In this document: positions 1 to 9,840 of the stretch, piece by piece | Numbering within the stretch: position 1 is the stretch's first letter | Layout: each line of letters starts with the position of its first letter | From: Bacteroidales bacterium | GTDB lineage: Bacteria; Bacteroidota; Bacteroidia; Bacteroidales; UBA932 | NCBI GenBank assembly: GCA_023667095.1 | Contig: JAMPAT010000012.1 | Span: 1-64,000, forward strand | DNA: 64,000 bases | Reading direction: 5' to 3' | Made by a program: the position numbers and the translations under genes | Notes under the pieces: model-generated | What the model was told of the DNA's origin: nothing | The model's input: the letters and a program-made list of their open reading frames with translations, nothing else | Databases searched by the model: none

Positions 1-154
1 AGCGAAAGGATGATTTTCTTTACCATAACCTGAAGGTTTAGTTATGGACTGTCCCTTAAGACAAGTATGATGCCTGGATTATCATATCTGCAGAGAACTT
101 CCACATCAGTGTTGCACTCCCATGCTGACATTAAAGTTGAAAACACTGTCCTGT

Positions 155-335
155 TTTCCATGTCTTGTTCCGTGTCAGGCATCGTGTAGAATTACAATAT
201 ATTAAATATCAATTAATTTATCTTTCAAAAAGATGGCAGGTACCCTGTTTTTTGAGGGTACCTGCCATCGAAATCTGCATTATACGCGCTGTACGGCACT
301 TTCCGCTGCCCTACAGGGAACAGAAGCGAGATTAC
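155..335. repeat. Dispersed intergenic repeat, copy 1
   Basis: This stretch of about 180 bases aligns along its length with 32883-33064, by eye about 70% identical. Shared blocks include TGTCTTGTTCC, TGTCAGGCATCG, TGGCAGGT, GTTTTTTGAGGG and GCATTATACGC. The best-conserved part is a hairpin arm pair around GGCAGGT/ACCTGCC. Neither copy is inside a recognisable gene. It could be a small non-autonomous element or a copied transcript end; the sequence does not decide between them. Confidence 0.7.
227..269 (-). terminator. Probable terminator of the PUL operon
   Basis: A perfect 15-bp inverted repeat (arms 232-246 and 255-269) encloses an 8-base loop. Read on the minus strand it is followed at once by five T residues, the form of a factor-independent terminator. 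It lies about 70 bases past the stop of the GH43 gene, the last gene of the minus-strand PUL. It is also the core of the dispersed repeat. Confidence 0.75.
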
Positions 336-339
336 AATT

Positions 340-2076
340 CTATTTGAATACCGGCCTGGCGACAGAGCGTGATGAAGGCTGAAGCCCCGGACAGACAGGC
401 CAGCCGTCCACCCAGTTGACCCTGTCGAGCATAAGGCATCTGAAGTCCTTGTCGTTCGGATATGCATGGTAGAGGATCCAGTCCTGGCCTTCGTCATCTG
501 TGATTATACGCGAGCAATGTCCTGGAGAGGAGAATGTGTCATTTCCCTTGAGCATAAGTTCATGGTGCACACTCTTCATGTCGTTTCCATTCTTGTCCAC
601 ATACGGTCCGAAAATACTCTTGGAGCGTCCCACGACAAGCCTGTAGGTTCCTCCCTTCGAGTAGTCGCCGGTAGAGACAATAAGATAATAGTATCCGTCC
701 CTCTTGAGCACTACGGATGCCTCATACTGCCCGCCGGCCACTTCTATGCGTTTCTGTGTAGCCTTGTTCTTTATGGCTGTGCCGTCTGCCGTCAATTCAA
801 GGACGCTTATGCTGCGGAAGCTTCCCCAGAAGAGATAATTCCTGCCATCCTCCTGGTAAAGGTAGGCATCAATCGAGATGTCCACCCCCTGTTCGTTGCT
901 GTCAATCAGTTTCCCGAGGTCTGTGAAAGGCCCAGCAGGATTGTCTGAGACAGCGACACCGATGGCATGTTTGTAGTTTTTGCCAGGCTGTGAATAGTAT
1001 ATCACATACCTGTTGCCGACCCTGTTGACAGAAGGTGCCCATATCCCTGCCGGATTCTGGTCGGTAATCTGCGGATGGGTAGAGTCCGTGAACATAGCCC
1101 CTGCCCTTGTCCAGTTGACAAGGTCAGAAGAACGCATTATAGGGCTGTTCTTCATATTGGCATCATTGCGGTTATGTTCAGTAGCATATAGATAGAAATA
1201 TCCGTCATCTGCCCTGATGACATCCGGGTCAGGCAGGGAGAATCCGGTAAATATGGCATTGGAGTATGCCACAGGAAGATTTGTCACAAGCAGGCTGTTA
1301 CGTACTCCTGAAATCCAGGAATTATCCTCAACTGTGCTCCTTACAGCCCATTCAAGGCGGAGGATTTCAGAACCGGCAGCGACATTGGACGAATAAATCT
1401 TGCGCATCTCGTCAAGGGCTACAGTCACGGATGTCTGCTCCCCGGCATCAAAAGAGGCCAGCGGAGAGCTGAAATCATGCCCCTCCACATCGAGAAGCAC
1501 AGTATACGACGGAGTTTTCAGCCCGGATGCAGGTGCCCATGTGAACTCTATGTCATCCTCCTGCAGCACAAGGTCTATACGTCCTCCAGACTCAGGAACG
1601 AAAAGTGCATCGACCACATATGGGGTGACAGTGTTTGTCAATGTCAGCCTGCGCTGCTCCTTTCCTGCAGTACGGACATCTCCGGATACTGTAAACACGG
1701 TCCAGGCCAATTCGGCCACGCCATTTTCCTGTACCTTGTTATATATGGCCTTCATGTCTCCGGCAAGGACAGAAATCTCTGCCGAGGTTCCGGCATGGAA
1801 AGATGCCAAAGGAGAGGAGAAATCTCCTCCTGCAATGTCTATTGCAAGTTCATATCCGTCAACCTTCCCTCCGGCCTGCTTCCACCAGAAAGTAAGGTCC
1901 GATATCGCATCCAGATTAACGGAAAGCCCGTCCTTAGGTGCAGTGAGCGCGCTTACACAAGGCTTTTCCGACGGGGTATCCTGCCCGCCGGGCACAGCCG
2001 GGACATCCTCCGGCTGTGCGCAGGCAGACAGCATTGCTCCGCACAATATCGCAAATATTCCTATCAGTCTATTCAT
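340..2076 (-). CDS. GH43 family lipoprotein with N-terminal SusE-like modules
   Basis: Predicted surface glycoside hydrolase of family 43 (arabinanase/xylosidase-type five-blade propeller). I chose the ATG at 2076 because it gives a lipoprotein signal, MNRLIG...LSAC, with the acylated Cys at residue 19; longer starts upstream have no signal. In this 578-residue form the expected catalytic Asp is in PDPDV (D283), the second Asp in SIDAYLY (D403) and the acid Glu in QYEAS (E452). GIWAPS is also typical of the family. Residues about 40-270 are not GH43: they are two SusE-like modules, each with a DFSSPLASF motif shared with the neighbouring glycan-binding lipoproteins. The start overlaps the stop of the upstream gene by 8 bases, which supports one transcript. 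Exact substrate is not determinable. Confidence 0.85.
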   Translation of the reverse strand: MNRLIGIFAILCGAMLSACAQPEDVPAVPGGQDTPSEKPCVSALTAPKDGLSVNLDAISDLTFWWKQAGGKVDGYELAIDIAGGDFSSPLASFHAGTSAEISVLAGDMKAIYNKVQENGVAELAWTVFTVSGDVRTAGKEQRRLTLTNTVTPYVVDALFVPESGGRIDLVLQEDDIEFTWAPASGLKTPSYTVLLDVEGHDFSSPLASFDAGEQTSVTVALDEMRKIYSSNVAAGSEILRLEWAVRSTVEDNSWISGVRNSLLVTNLPVAYSNAIFTGFSLPDPDVIRADDGYFYLYATEHNRNDANMKNSPIMRSSDLVNWTRAGAMFTDSTHPQITDQNPAGIWAPSVNRVGNRYVIYYSQPGKNYKHAIGVAVSDNPAGPFTDLGKLIDSNEQGVDISIDAYLYQEDGRNYLFWGSFRSISVLELTADGTAIKNKATQKRIEVAGGQYEASVVLKRDGYYYLIVSTGDYSKGGTYRLVVGRSKSIFGPYVDKNGNDMKSVHHELMLKGNDTFSSPGHCSRIITDDEGQDWILYHAYPNDKDFRCLMLDRVNWVDGWPVCPGLQPSSRSVARPVFK

Positions 2077-4405
2077 GTGCATTTGTAAATTCATGTGTAT
2101 AATGTCCCCTGTCATCATTCATGTAGAGATAGAGATCCGCATACCACCTAGTAAAATTCGTCGTATCGTACAGAGAATCAGGATATTTGAATGACGGATC
2201 CCACTGGTTCGGCCTTGTCGGCTGGACATACCAGTAATCTGCTGAAGTGGAAGCATTCGGCCTGTCACCATAGGTGCTCATCCTGCCGTACGGCTGCGCC
2301 TGTCCATCAATGACGAACTTGAACTTATACCTTTCCTCGACTCCCCAGCCTGCCTGGGCGAGCTTGATATTCAGGTTCTCGATTACCCATACGCCCTTTC
2401 CAAGATATTTCATCGGCGTAAGCTGCTCGGTGAAACAGAAGAAATGGCTGACCTCGTCAACCTTTGCGACATACGCCTGTCCGGACTGCACATTGAACCT
2501 TATCCTGTAGATACCCTCTTCCTGTACGGTGCCTGCAGCATCTGATGGAGATGCAATCTTCACGACTTCTGTACCGGACTCATTCAATGAGTAATAGTCC
2601 GAATTGGTCTCAGACCTGAAATAGAACCTGGCACCGGCCTGGAGCTTTGTAAATATCTCATATCTGTAGTCCTGGTCCCTAAAGGCATCCACTTCACCGG
2701 ACTGGCCTATTGAGGTATTGTATGAAGATGATGTGATATAGGACATCTTCTGGCCTGCCTCAGTACCCTGCCCAGCGATATAGAGCGGGTCACCGTCAGC
2801 AAATGCCTTCATTTCCGCCGGATTGACAAATTCATGGGTATAATGTCCCTTGTCAGCATTCATGTAAAGCTTGACATCTGCACACCATCTTCCTGGATTG
2901 GACTCATCGCAAAGCCATGCAGGATATTTGAATACCCAATGGTCCCATCCGGTATATGAGGTCTGGAGATGCCAGTATGAAGCATCCTCTCCCTGTCCTG
3001 GCCTGTTGTCAGTAACCAGCCCCTCATTGTTCTTCGACAGTCCATAGGGAGATGCAATTCCTTCCATCTTCATGACAAACCTGTAGCGGTCTTCGAACCA
3101 GCCTCCGCGGTCCTTTATTTCGACATGGTATCCAGGTGCGGTCCAAAGCCCTTTCCCTGAATATGTCATGGCTGCATCGTTGTATGAATTGCTGTTGTAG
3201 TCACCCCATGCGAACCTGAGGTTTATATACTCGACTCTCCTTATGTCCACCATCCGGCTGTCGGATGCATTTATCCTGATACGGTAGATTCCGTCCACAG
3301 AGACCTCGGCAAATGCTGCTGTCTCGTCCTCCACCTCTGCAAATCCGTCTGATGTCACCTTGAAGAGATGTGTCCTTTCCGAATCAGCATCAAGCGTGCA
3401 GAAGCAATATTTCTGGCCTGCAGAAAGGGATGTGAATATCTCATAATACGGGAATGCCCATTTCCAGGCATCCAGCCTGTCATGGTAGCTGTCGTTGCCG
3501 GTCCTGTAGTATGTGTCTGTGAGATATGTCATCACCTGTCCGCTCTCCGATGAACCAGGAATCCAGATATACAGCTTGTCACCAGGTTCAAACGGCCTGA
3601 CAGGCTCTACCTTTGTCTTAGGTATGACAGAGAATGTCCTTGACTCTGCCGATATGGTTGATACAGGGCCTACATTTGCATATACAGCCCATTTGAGCAT
3701 ATAGCTTTCCTCCTCAGCGGCCACGGATGAGGCAGCATAGATTTCAGCAAGGGCAGACTTCGGCATGACAGCTTCTGTACCCTTGACTTCAACACTGTAG
3801 AGAGGTTCAGAAAAATCCTTTCCATCCTCGTCTACAACGAGGGTATAGCTAAGTCCGTCATCGTTCCCGAGCCATATTGCCTTGGACCATGAGAATGCAA
3901 GGTCACCCTCCATTGTCTCAAGGTTGAGTTCCACTCCGTCTGCAGGAGCGACAAGGGTCTCCACTTCTGCAGGGACAGAAAGGGTTGTGAATGTAATATG
4001 CCTTGTCTGTGCAGAAATGGTTGCTGCATCATCATATACAGCAAAAACGCCCCAGGACAGTTCTGCGACCTCGCCCTTTTCATCCGCATTCTGCTCAAAA
4101 ATCTCCTGGACAGTGGCCTTGTCAAGCATCAGCGAAGTCTCATCTGTCTGAAAAGACGCCACCGGCGAAGAGAAATCTCCGTCAGCCTTGTCGAAAACAA
4201 GGCTGTATGTCGCCCCGTCCCTGGCAGCGGACCATTCAAACTGGAGCACTTCCAGAAGATACATATTGACACTCAGCCCCTCCCTCGGGGATATGAGCTT
4301 TTCTGCCCTGACAGGCCCGTCCTGCACCGGAGTGATGTCCTCCGGCGTACATGACATGAGCAATGCCGCCATGGCAAATACTGATAGCAATGCTTTCCTA
4401 AACAT
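2069..4405 (-). CDS. Large SusF-like surface glycan-binding lipoprotein
   Basis: A 778-residue lipoprotein (signal ending LLMSC, Cys at residue 19) with no enzyme motif. The N-terminal third has two SusE-type beta-sandwich modules (about residues 35-265), the first with GDFSSPVASF. The rest is two similar halves, each with a GIYRIR segment, a Y-rich region and an ending of the form LYMN.D.GHYTHEF (near residues 515-530 and at the C-terminus). That arrangement resembles SusE/SusF proteins, whose tandem C-terminal domains bind glycan at the outer surface. It probably captures the PUL substrate for the adjacent GH115 and GH43 enzymes. It starts 23 bases after the GH115 stop. The family assignment rests on architecture and motif sharing, not on a database match. 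Confidence 0.75.
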   Translation of the reverse strand: MFRKALLSVFAMAALLMSCTPEDITPVQDGPVRAEKLISPREGLSVNMYLLEVLQFEWSAARDGATYSLVFDKADGDFSSPVASFQTDETSLMLDKATVQEIFEQNADEKGEVAELSWGVFAVYDDAATISAQTRHITFTTLSVPAEVETLVAPADGVELNLETMEGDLAFSWSKAIWLGNDDGLSYTLVVDEDGKDFSEPLYSVEVKGTEAVMPKSALAEIYAASSVAAEEESYMLKWAVYANVGPVSTISAESRTFSVIPKTKVEPVRPFEPGDKLYIWIPGSSESGQVMTYLTDTYYRTGNDSYHDRLDAWKWAFPYYEIFTSLSAGQKYCFCTLDADSERTHLFKVTSDGFAEVEDETAAFAEVSVDGIYRIRINASDSRMVDIRRVEYINLRFAWGDYNSNSYNDAAMTYSGKGLWTAPGYHVEIKDRGGWFEDRYRFVMKMEGIASPYGLSKNNEGLVTDNRPGQGEDASYWHLQTSYTGWDHWVFKYPAWLCDESNPGRWCADVKLYMNADKGHYTHEFVNPAEMKAFADGDPLYIAGQGTEAGQKMSYITSSSYNTSIGQSGEVDAFRDQDYRYEIFTKLQAGARFYFRSETNSDYYSLNESGTEVVKIASPSDAAGTVQEEGIYRIRFNVQSGQAYVAKVDEVSHFFCFTEQLTPMKYLGKGVWVIENLNIKLAQAGWGVEERYKFKFVIDGQAQPYGRMSTYGDRPNASTSADYWYVQPTRPNQWDPSFKYPDSLYDTTNFTRWYADLYLYMNDDRGHYTHEFTNAHE

Positions 4406-4428
4406 GATTCATTTTTTATTATCGGTTA

Positions 4429-7383
4429 TTATTTTTCTATATAGGTTGACTTCGGCCCGAGGTACGAATGCTTCATACCGCCAAAGTCGACAACAATCTT
4501 CTGTATCACCATTCCCGGGTCTCCTGTCCTTATCCTGAGTGTATGCTTACCAGGAGAGGAGATATTCATCGTTGACTTGTTGACAACGCTGTTCCTCAGG
4601 ACGCTTTCATACCACAGCTGTGTATATTCGACATGAGATGAGGTAGGAGTCGAAATCGCGCCGCCGTCAATCTGTACACTGTATTTCGTGTCCACATTTG
4701 TGTTTTCGGGGAGCTTGAAGTCCCTGTCTATATTAAGCGGGAATACCGGAAGCACATAGGTATAGACATCCACCTGTCCGGAATCGAAGCACCAGAAGTC
4801 ATACTCCACCGAGGGCGTGTCTCCGCTTCGGTAATTCTGCAATGGTGCGACAGGGTTTCCAAGCTGGAGCGCGTCCCCGTCGATTCCGAGACCAGGCACC
4901 GGCCTGATTTCGACCTGTCCCTTGCCGGTTATCCTGTGGAACAAGGCGGCAGGAATCGAGACAACCCCGTTGCTTTGTACATACATTCCCTCCAGCTGCT
5001 CCCTTGAAGGGAATTCTGGATTGAAGACCGAGACAAGTACCCTTGTCTCCTCACCAGCACCGCGTAGGGTAATTTCACCGAGGACCTCGCTTCCGGAAGG
5101 GACCTTTGACCAGTCAATCGAGACATCTATCCTGCTGTCGAAAGCAGTCGTACCGGAATACTGCGAAAGCAGAATCCAGTCCGAAAGAGGCTCTGCACTC
5201 CATCCGGCCACTCCATCCCCTGTGCTGTAGACATCCATCCAGTGCACAGGACGGAGATAGCAGTCAAATGCAGGGAGAGCCTTGAAGCTGCGTACTCCGC
5301 TCACATCTTCCCCCTCTACCTGTACTGCAAGTGAAGCCTTTCCTGAGGCTTCCACACTGCACAGTTCCGGGAGCTTGTAATACGAACTTGTATGGTCATA
5401 GTTCTGCCTGAGCGACATCATATGCCTCCATTTGCCTCCAAGGATTGAATTATATTCCTCCGTTATAAGTTCAAGGGAGTCATGGCATGCCCTGACTTCA
5501 TCCGCGACAGCATTGGCTGAAAGGCGTCCCTGCCTTGCATACATTCTGTTCTTCTGCGCACCGAGGGTCATCCTGTTCATGAGTTCAGCACCACGGAAAG
5601 GATACCAGACAAGCTGGCAGAACGCAGGTCTCATCTCCTGAGGCAGGCTTCCGTATGTCCTGCGGGCAAAGTCCCCGAGGCGAGAATACGAATCAAGCCT
5701 CTCCTGGGCCTCTCCATAGTTCAGAAAGGAGAAACCGGTGTCAGTAAGCTGCTCGCATCCGTTTCCATAATGGTTCCAATGGTATCCCCAGCCCATGTAT
5801 TCAGGTTTCCGGGTAAACGCGAGCGAGAGAAATTCCCTGTAGCAGCTGTCCAGCTCTTCATGAAGTTCCTCGCCGAAGATGCCGCCAAGCCATTCTGCAG
5901 GATAGTCCACGGCATTGTCCTGGGTAAAGCGTCCGATGCCATAGCCCATGCTGAGGAAGAACGACACCTGCATCTCACTGCCCTTAAGGTCACCGCAGTT
6001 GAGCAGCCAGAAACGGTCTGCCCCCGTGTCATAGGCCTTCCTGAGTTCCTCGTACATGAGTGCGGGATGCGTCGTGCTGAACCACAGGTAGCTATGCGGT
6101 ACACCGAGATATGAGACATGATAGTAGACACCCGAACGTCCGGAGCGTCCCTGCTCCCGTGTTCCGCTCAGCCGTTTCATATATCCATAGTTGTCATCTG
6201 GCCACACTATCGTGACATCATCCGGAAGCTCAAGCCCGCTGGAATATATTTCAAGTACCTCCTTATATGGGGTAAACGCCTGAGGGACATCTTCAAGCGG
6301 TGCGTCCACATTGGCTGAAATTATAGTTCTCTGGTCATTGAGGGCCTCCGAAAGCATACGCACCTTGTCCTTCATCGGAATCCCGTCTGCCATTACGGCA
6401 TCATGAAGTCCCCTGAGTGCCAAAGGATAGACATTCTCATACATGGCTGTCTCCCTTACCCTTTCTGTCAACACACGGTTAATGCCTTCCTTGTTGGCAT
6501 CATAGTTCCATGGTCCCATGGTCCTGCTGTCCCACTCGGATGCAGTATTCAGCAGAAGCGGTTCACAATGCGTGGATGTCATGACTATTGCAAATGAATC
6601 CGCTACGGCGCGGTTCTCCGGAATGCTGTGGAAAGGAGCCGAGACCGGGTGCATCGCAGGTGCGAGCATATTGGCCTTGAGCCTCAGCAGGAGTTCGCAT
6701 ATCCTTGAATATGTCCTTGGGCCTATATTGCCCAGTTCCTTTTCATAGTTCCTTGATGCCCATGGCGCAAGGCCCCAGTCCTCATCATTCAGGAAAATGC
6801 CGCGGTATTTCACTGACGGCTCCTCTGAATAATATCCTTTTGCATCGACATAGAGTTCAGAATGCCTCTTTACAGGCACATCTGCCCACCAGTACCACGG
6901 GTTTACACCTATCTTTTCAGAAATTGTGAAAAGGCCGTATGCAACACCACGGCGGTCACTCCCGGCCACCACAAGTGCCTCCTGGACTCCAGGAAACGGA
7001 TTCTTCACTGTCTTTATGCAGAACTGCTCCCATCCGCCCCTTATCGGCTCCAGGTCAATCTTCCCGGACTCTGCAAGTGAGCGGACAAGTCCGCATCCGT
7101 CGACTGTGCCCGCTATGACATAGCTGCGAGACTTACCCAAGGCATTCACGACACCGGCATGGATTCCTGTGACAGCCTCGATGTCAGCGGCAAGCAGCTC
7201 TGCTGATTTCTTTACTGCAATTGCATCATTTTCATCCACATATATGACCGGACGCCTGTCCCTGGAGGCAAGGCAGAACACAGACGGTGCCCTGCCCTTC
7301 CTGTCAAGCACCTTCACATCCTCCGCCTCCAAAGTGAGGCAGAGGAAAGAAAGCGTCAGTACATATAACAGCCCGGATGCCAT
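4429..7383 (-). CDS. GH115 family glycoside hydrolase (alpha-glucuronidase type)
   Basis: A 984-residue protein with a cleavable signal peptide (hydrophobic residues 4-18). The body matches GH115: an N-terminal fold with GLFTISEKIGV and PWYWWADVPV, then YRGIFLNDEDWG, GPWNYDANKEGI, IVWPDDNYGYM and GVYYHVSYLG, all in the order seen in family members, and a C-terminal beta domain. Known GH115 enzymes remove alpha-1,2-linked (4-O-methyl)glucuronic acid from xylan or other acidic glycans. Acting in the periplasm or at the surface, it would strip uronic acid side groups from the PUL substrate. The ATG lies 2 bases after the stop of the SusE-like gene upstream, so the genes are co-transcribed. Full length for the family. 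Confidence 0.92.
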   Translation of the reverse strand: MASGLLYVLTLSFLCLTLEAEDVKVLDRKGRAPSVFCLASRDRRPVIYVDENDAIAVKKSAELLAADIEAVTGIHAGVVNALGKSRSYVIAGTVDGCGLVRSLAESGKIDLEPIRGGWEQFCIKTVKNPFPGVQEALVVAGSDRRGVAYGLFTISEKIGVNPWYWWADVPVKRHSELYVDAKGYYSEEPSVKYRGIFLNDEDWGLAPWASRNYEKELGNIGPRTYSRICELLLRLKANMLAPAMHPVSAPFHSIPENRAVADSFAIVMTSTHCEPLLLNTASEWDSRTMGPWNYDANKEGINRVLTERVRETAMYENVYPLALRGLHDAVMADGIPMKDKVRMLSEALNDQRTIISANVDAPLEDVPQAFTPYKEVLEIYSSGLELPDDVTIVWPDDNYGYMKRLSGTREQGRSGRSGVYYHVSYLGVPHSYLWFSTTHPALMYEELRKAYDTGADRFWLLNCGDLKGSEMQVSFFLSMGYGIGRFTQDNAVDYPAEWLGGIFGEELHEELDSCYREFLSLAFTRKPEYMGWGYHWNHYGNGCEQLTDTGFSFLNYGEAQERLDSYSRLGDFARRTYGSLPQEMRPAFCQLVWYPFRGAELMNRMTLGAQKNRMYARQGRLSANAVADEVRACHDSLELITEEYNSILGGKWRHMMSLRQNYDHTSSYYKLPELCSVEASGKASLAVQVEGEDVSGVRSFKALPAFDCYLRPVHWMDVYSTGDGVAGWSAEPLSDWILLSQYSGTTAFDSRIDVSIDWSKVPSGSEVLGEITLRGAGEETRVLVSVFNPEFPSREQLEGMYVQSNGVVSIPAALFHRITGKGQVEIRPVPGLGIDGDALQLGNPVAPLQNYRSGDTPSVEYDFWCFDSGQVDVYTYVLPVFPLNIDRDFKLPENTNVDTKYSVQIDGGAISTPTSSHVEYTQLWYESVLRNSVVNKSTMNISSPGKHTLRIRTGDPGMVIQKIVVDFGGMKHSYLGPKSTYIEK

Positions 7384-7385
7384 GA

Positions 7386-8561
7386 TTACCTGAATGAACG
7401 TTCGTGGATATAGTCAGCTGCCTTTTCGTTGTTCATATAGACCCTGAAAGTAGCCAGCATGCCAACTCCCTCACGGTCCTCCTTGCTCTTCCATGAGTGC
7501 GCCCATCCGTCACTCAAGTCCACAAACCTGTAGACATTATAGAATTTAGGGTCTGTTTCCGGCGTGGCATTGTTGCGGCAGTCATCATCCCAGAATGACC
7601 ATCTTTCAACAGAGCCGTCGGCATAGGTTACATTGAAATGATAGCGTGTATCCCTCTGGGACTCATTTCCGACTTTCCAGGCATAGTCAACAATTGCCCA
7701 GACTCCGTTGCCCTCATACGAAAGCGGAGCTGTATCCTCTGCGCCAAACCATGGATGCGTCCAGAGGACAAGGCTGGAGATTTCCTTCATTGACCATGAC
7801 ATGGTATTGAAGTCAAGGTATACCCAATAGATTCCCTCAGACGGAGCATGGTTCGAAGTCTCCTGCGTATAGGTACACAGCAGCCTTCCGCCATCTTCAA
7901 GCGCATAGAAGCGGTCAAGGTCATCCTTTACTGTAAATTCGCCGTCGGTAAAGCGTGTGAAGCATTCCATCGCACCTTTCTGGCGGTCTGCGATATGCTG
8001 TCCCAATGCTGTCCCAACAGGAAGAGCCTGGCAGAACTTGACAGATGAGCCGTTCTCGGTTGCTGTCCCCTGCATCTGGATGGAAGCAGGCAGAGGATCG
8101 ACAGTGTTTGGCCTTGTCACGAGCACTGTACGTGCCTCACCGTCCTTTGTACCTGTCACAGATTCAAGTCCCCTGAATGTACGGACTGTCCATTTGACAG
8201 CCACAGTCTGTCCCGGAAGGCCTCCGCAGAGGGAGGCGATTGTAGACATCGTTGCAGAAGAGACCTCCACCGAAGGGGAAAATCCGTTTGCATCGCTTGT
8301 CACTATATATGCAGGAGAGGAGAAATCTCCGTCTTCCCTGTCGAAAAGGACCTGGTAGCAGACATTGTCTGTAGCAGAGTAGTCCCATTCGAAGACCACG
8401 GCCTGCCCTACAGTAATGTCAAGAGGATACTGGTTTCTCGGAAGATATAGGCTTCCCGGAGACTCCAGTGCGGAAGCATGCCCATTGCCGTCCGGACTGC
8501 ATGACACTGCAGCAAACAGGACAGACATGGAAAGTACAAGAATGTTGAATAATCGTCCCAT
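7386..8561 (-). CDS. SusE-like surface glycan-binding lipoprotein (second)
   Basis: A lipoprotein of 391 residues, with signal ending VSCSPD. I start it at the ATG at 8561, two codons inside a possible GTG at 8567. The N-terminal module contains DREDGDFSSP, the motif shared by the other SusE-type modules of this locus; the C-terminal half has the Y/W-rich segments (GIYWVYLD, YEGNGVWAIVDY, YHFN) also seen in the paralogue at 9841-11004. The two are clearly homologous. Proteins of this type sit beside the SusCD complex and bind glycan. It follows the GH76 gene closely. Confidence 0.78.
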   Translation of the reverse strand: MGRLFNILVLSMSVLFAAVSCSPDGNGHASALESPGSLYLPRNQYPLDITVGQAVVFEWDYSATDNVCYQVLFDREDGDFSSPAYIVTSDANGFSPSVEVSSATMSTIASLCGGLPGQTVAVKWTVRTFRGLESVTGTKDGEARTVLVTRPNTVDPLPASIQMQGTATENGSSVKFCQALPVGTALGQHIADRQKGAMECFTRFTDGEFTVKDDLDRFYALEDGGRLLCTYTQETSNHAPSEGIYWVYLDFNTMSWSMKEISSLVLWTHPWFGAEDTAPLSYEGNGVWAIVDYAWKVGNESQRDTRYHFNVTYADGSVERWSFWDDDCRNNATPETDPKFYNVYRFVDLSDGWAHSWKSKEDREGVGMLATFRVYMNNEKAADYIHERSFR

Positions 8562-8569
8562 ATCCACTG

Positions 8570-9826
8570 CTATTTAGATCTTTCCATAAGCCACATTGAT
8601 TCAAGGGCCTGTGCAGCACTTGTATACGCCCCGAGGGATCCTCCTGAGCCGGATGTCCTTGCCTCGTAGCACTTGACTCCGAAATAGGAGTCTTCCCATC
8701 CGAATACAGACTTGTCGATTCCCCTTGTCCAGTAATATGAGGCATGGCGGAGTACATATCTGTCAAGCTCCTCCCTTATACGTGAATCCACGGCATCAAT
8801 TTCCTTGTCAGTCGCCATCCTCGCAGCCCAATGGAAGAACACCGCGTGGAAAATCGAGTTGTTCTCGTCAGCACCCTCATCACGCATCACATTCTCGTTC
8901 TGGTAAACCTCGTTCATCCTGCTGGAGCCCATCTGGCCCCTTGCGGCAGAGATTGCCTTCCTGAGGTATCCTACCTCTCCGGTGAGTTTCCATATAAGGC
9001 GTCCTGCCTCCATGCATGTGCCCTGGGTATAGCTAAGCGGAATTCCGCTGAGTGTACCGTCCTGGTTCATCACGCTGATGTTCTGGTCGAAGCATTTGAA
9101 AGCCTCTTCGATATACCTGTTGTATTCGTCAGCATTTCCGGCCTCGCGTGCATACCCTGCAAGAGTGGCTGCGACTATTGCCCCCGGGCCGTTGGTACAT
9201 TCATTGGCACCGGCATCGCTCCACTTCCACGGGAGCCAGCCATATTTGTTTAGGGCAAAGCGCGGGCGGACACATTCGTCCCATGTAGTCTTGGCTGCGG
9301 TATAATAGGTTGTATCCCCTGTCGCATCATACATCTGGAGAAGTGCGATTATTATCCAGCAGGTATCATCGGTAAAGTCGTTGCCGAATCCTGTCGAGCC
9401 ACGCCATGAGGAATTTCCCTCATAGTTGTTTCCCCTCTTGTCATACCAGCGTCTGAAATAGCTCCTTATCAGGGCTGCCTGGTCCGGGTCTGTGTATTTG
9501 ATACGGTTATAGTAGTCCACCATCGCTCCCATGGCATGGGCCTGCTGCCAATAGCAGTTTCCGTTTCCTCCCCTCTTGTTATACTCGCTGTACGAGAATA
9601 CACCGTCCGAGCCGTTGCGGTTGGAGCTGCAGTAGAACCTCTCTATAAAGGCAGTCGAGACAGAGTCCGCAGCAGCAGCCCAGTCTATATCGTATGTTGA
9701 ATATACATTGGCCTGTTTCACGGTAACCGGATTGGTAATTGCCATATAGTCTTCTTCACATGAGACAGGAAGCATGGCAAGCACAGAAAATAGTATCAGA
9801 GTTCCCATTGATCTATAGTGTTTCAT
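8570..9826 (-). CDS. GH76 family lipoprotein (alpha-1,6-mannanase type)
   Basis: A 418-residue lipoprotein (signal ending LPVSC, Cys23). The fold is an (alpha/alpha)6 barrel by pattern: YWQQAHAMGAMVDYY, then FTDDTCWIIIAL with the paired Asp (D153-D154) that in GH76 enzymes supplies the two catalytic carboxylates, and repeated helix-turn segments such as DTTYYTAAKTTWD. GH76 members cleave alpha-1,6-mannosidic backbones, for example in fungal mannan. Together with GH115 it suggests a mannose-containing glycan with uronic acid decoration. It lies between the two SusE-like genes, in the same operon. Confidence 0.85.
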   Translation of the reverse strand: MKHYRSMGTLILFSVLAMLPVSCEEDYMAITNPVTVKQANVYSTYDIDWAAAADSVSTAFIERFYCSSNRNGSDGVFSYSEYNKRGGNGNCYWQQAHAMGAMVDYYNRIKYTDPDQAALIRSYFRRWYDKRGNNYEGNSSWRGSTGFGNDFTDDTCWIIIALLQMYDATGDTTYYTAAKTTWDECVRPRFALNKYGWLPWKWSDAGANECTNGPGAIVAATLAGYAREAGNADEYNRYIEEAFKCFDQNISVMNQDGTLSGIPLSYTQGTCMEAGRLIWKLTGEVGYLRKAISAARGQMGSSRMNEVYQNENVMRDEGADENNSIFHAVFFHWAARMATDKEIDAVDSRIREELDRYVLRHASYYWTRGIDKSVFGWEDSYFGVKCYEARTSGSGGSLGAYTSAAQALESMWLMERSK

Positions 9827-9840
9827 AATTATTGCACATT

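Larger units (their letters stand above)
1..339. other. Intergenic left edge of window
   Basis: No gene is visible here. The first 150 bases show nothing I recognise. From about 155 the stretch holds a dispersed repeat that recurs near 32.9 kb, and within it a strong hairpin that probably terminates the PUL transcript. Both are listed separately. Confidence 0.6.

Noticed and set aside
466..2194. Long plus-strand open frames opposite the GH43 gene
   Set aside because: They are antisense shadows of a gene with clear GH43 motifs and have no recognisable products of their own.
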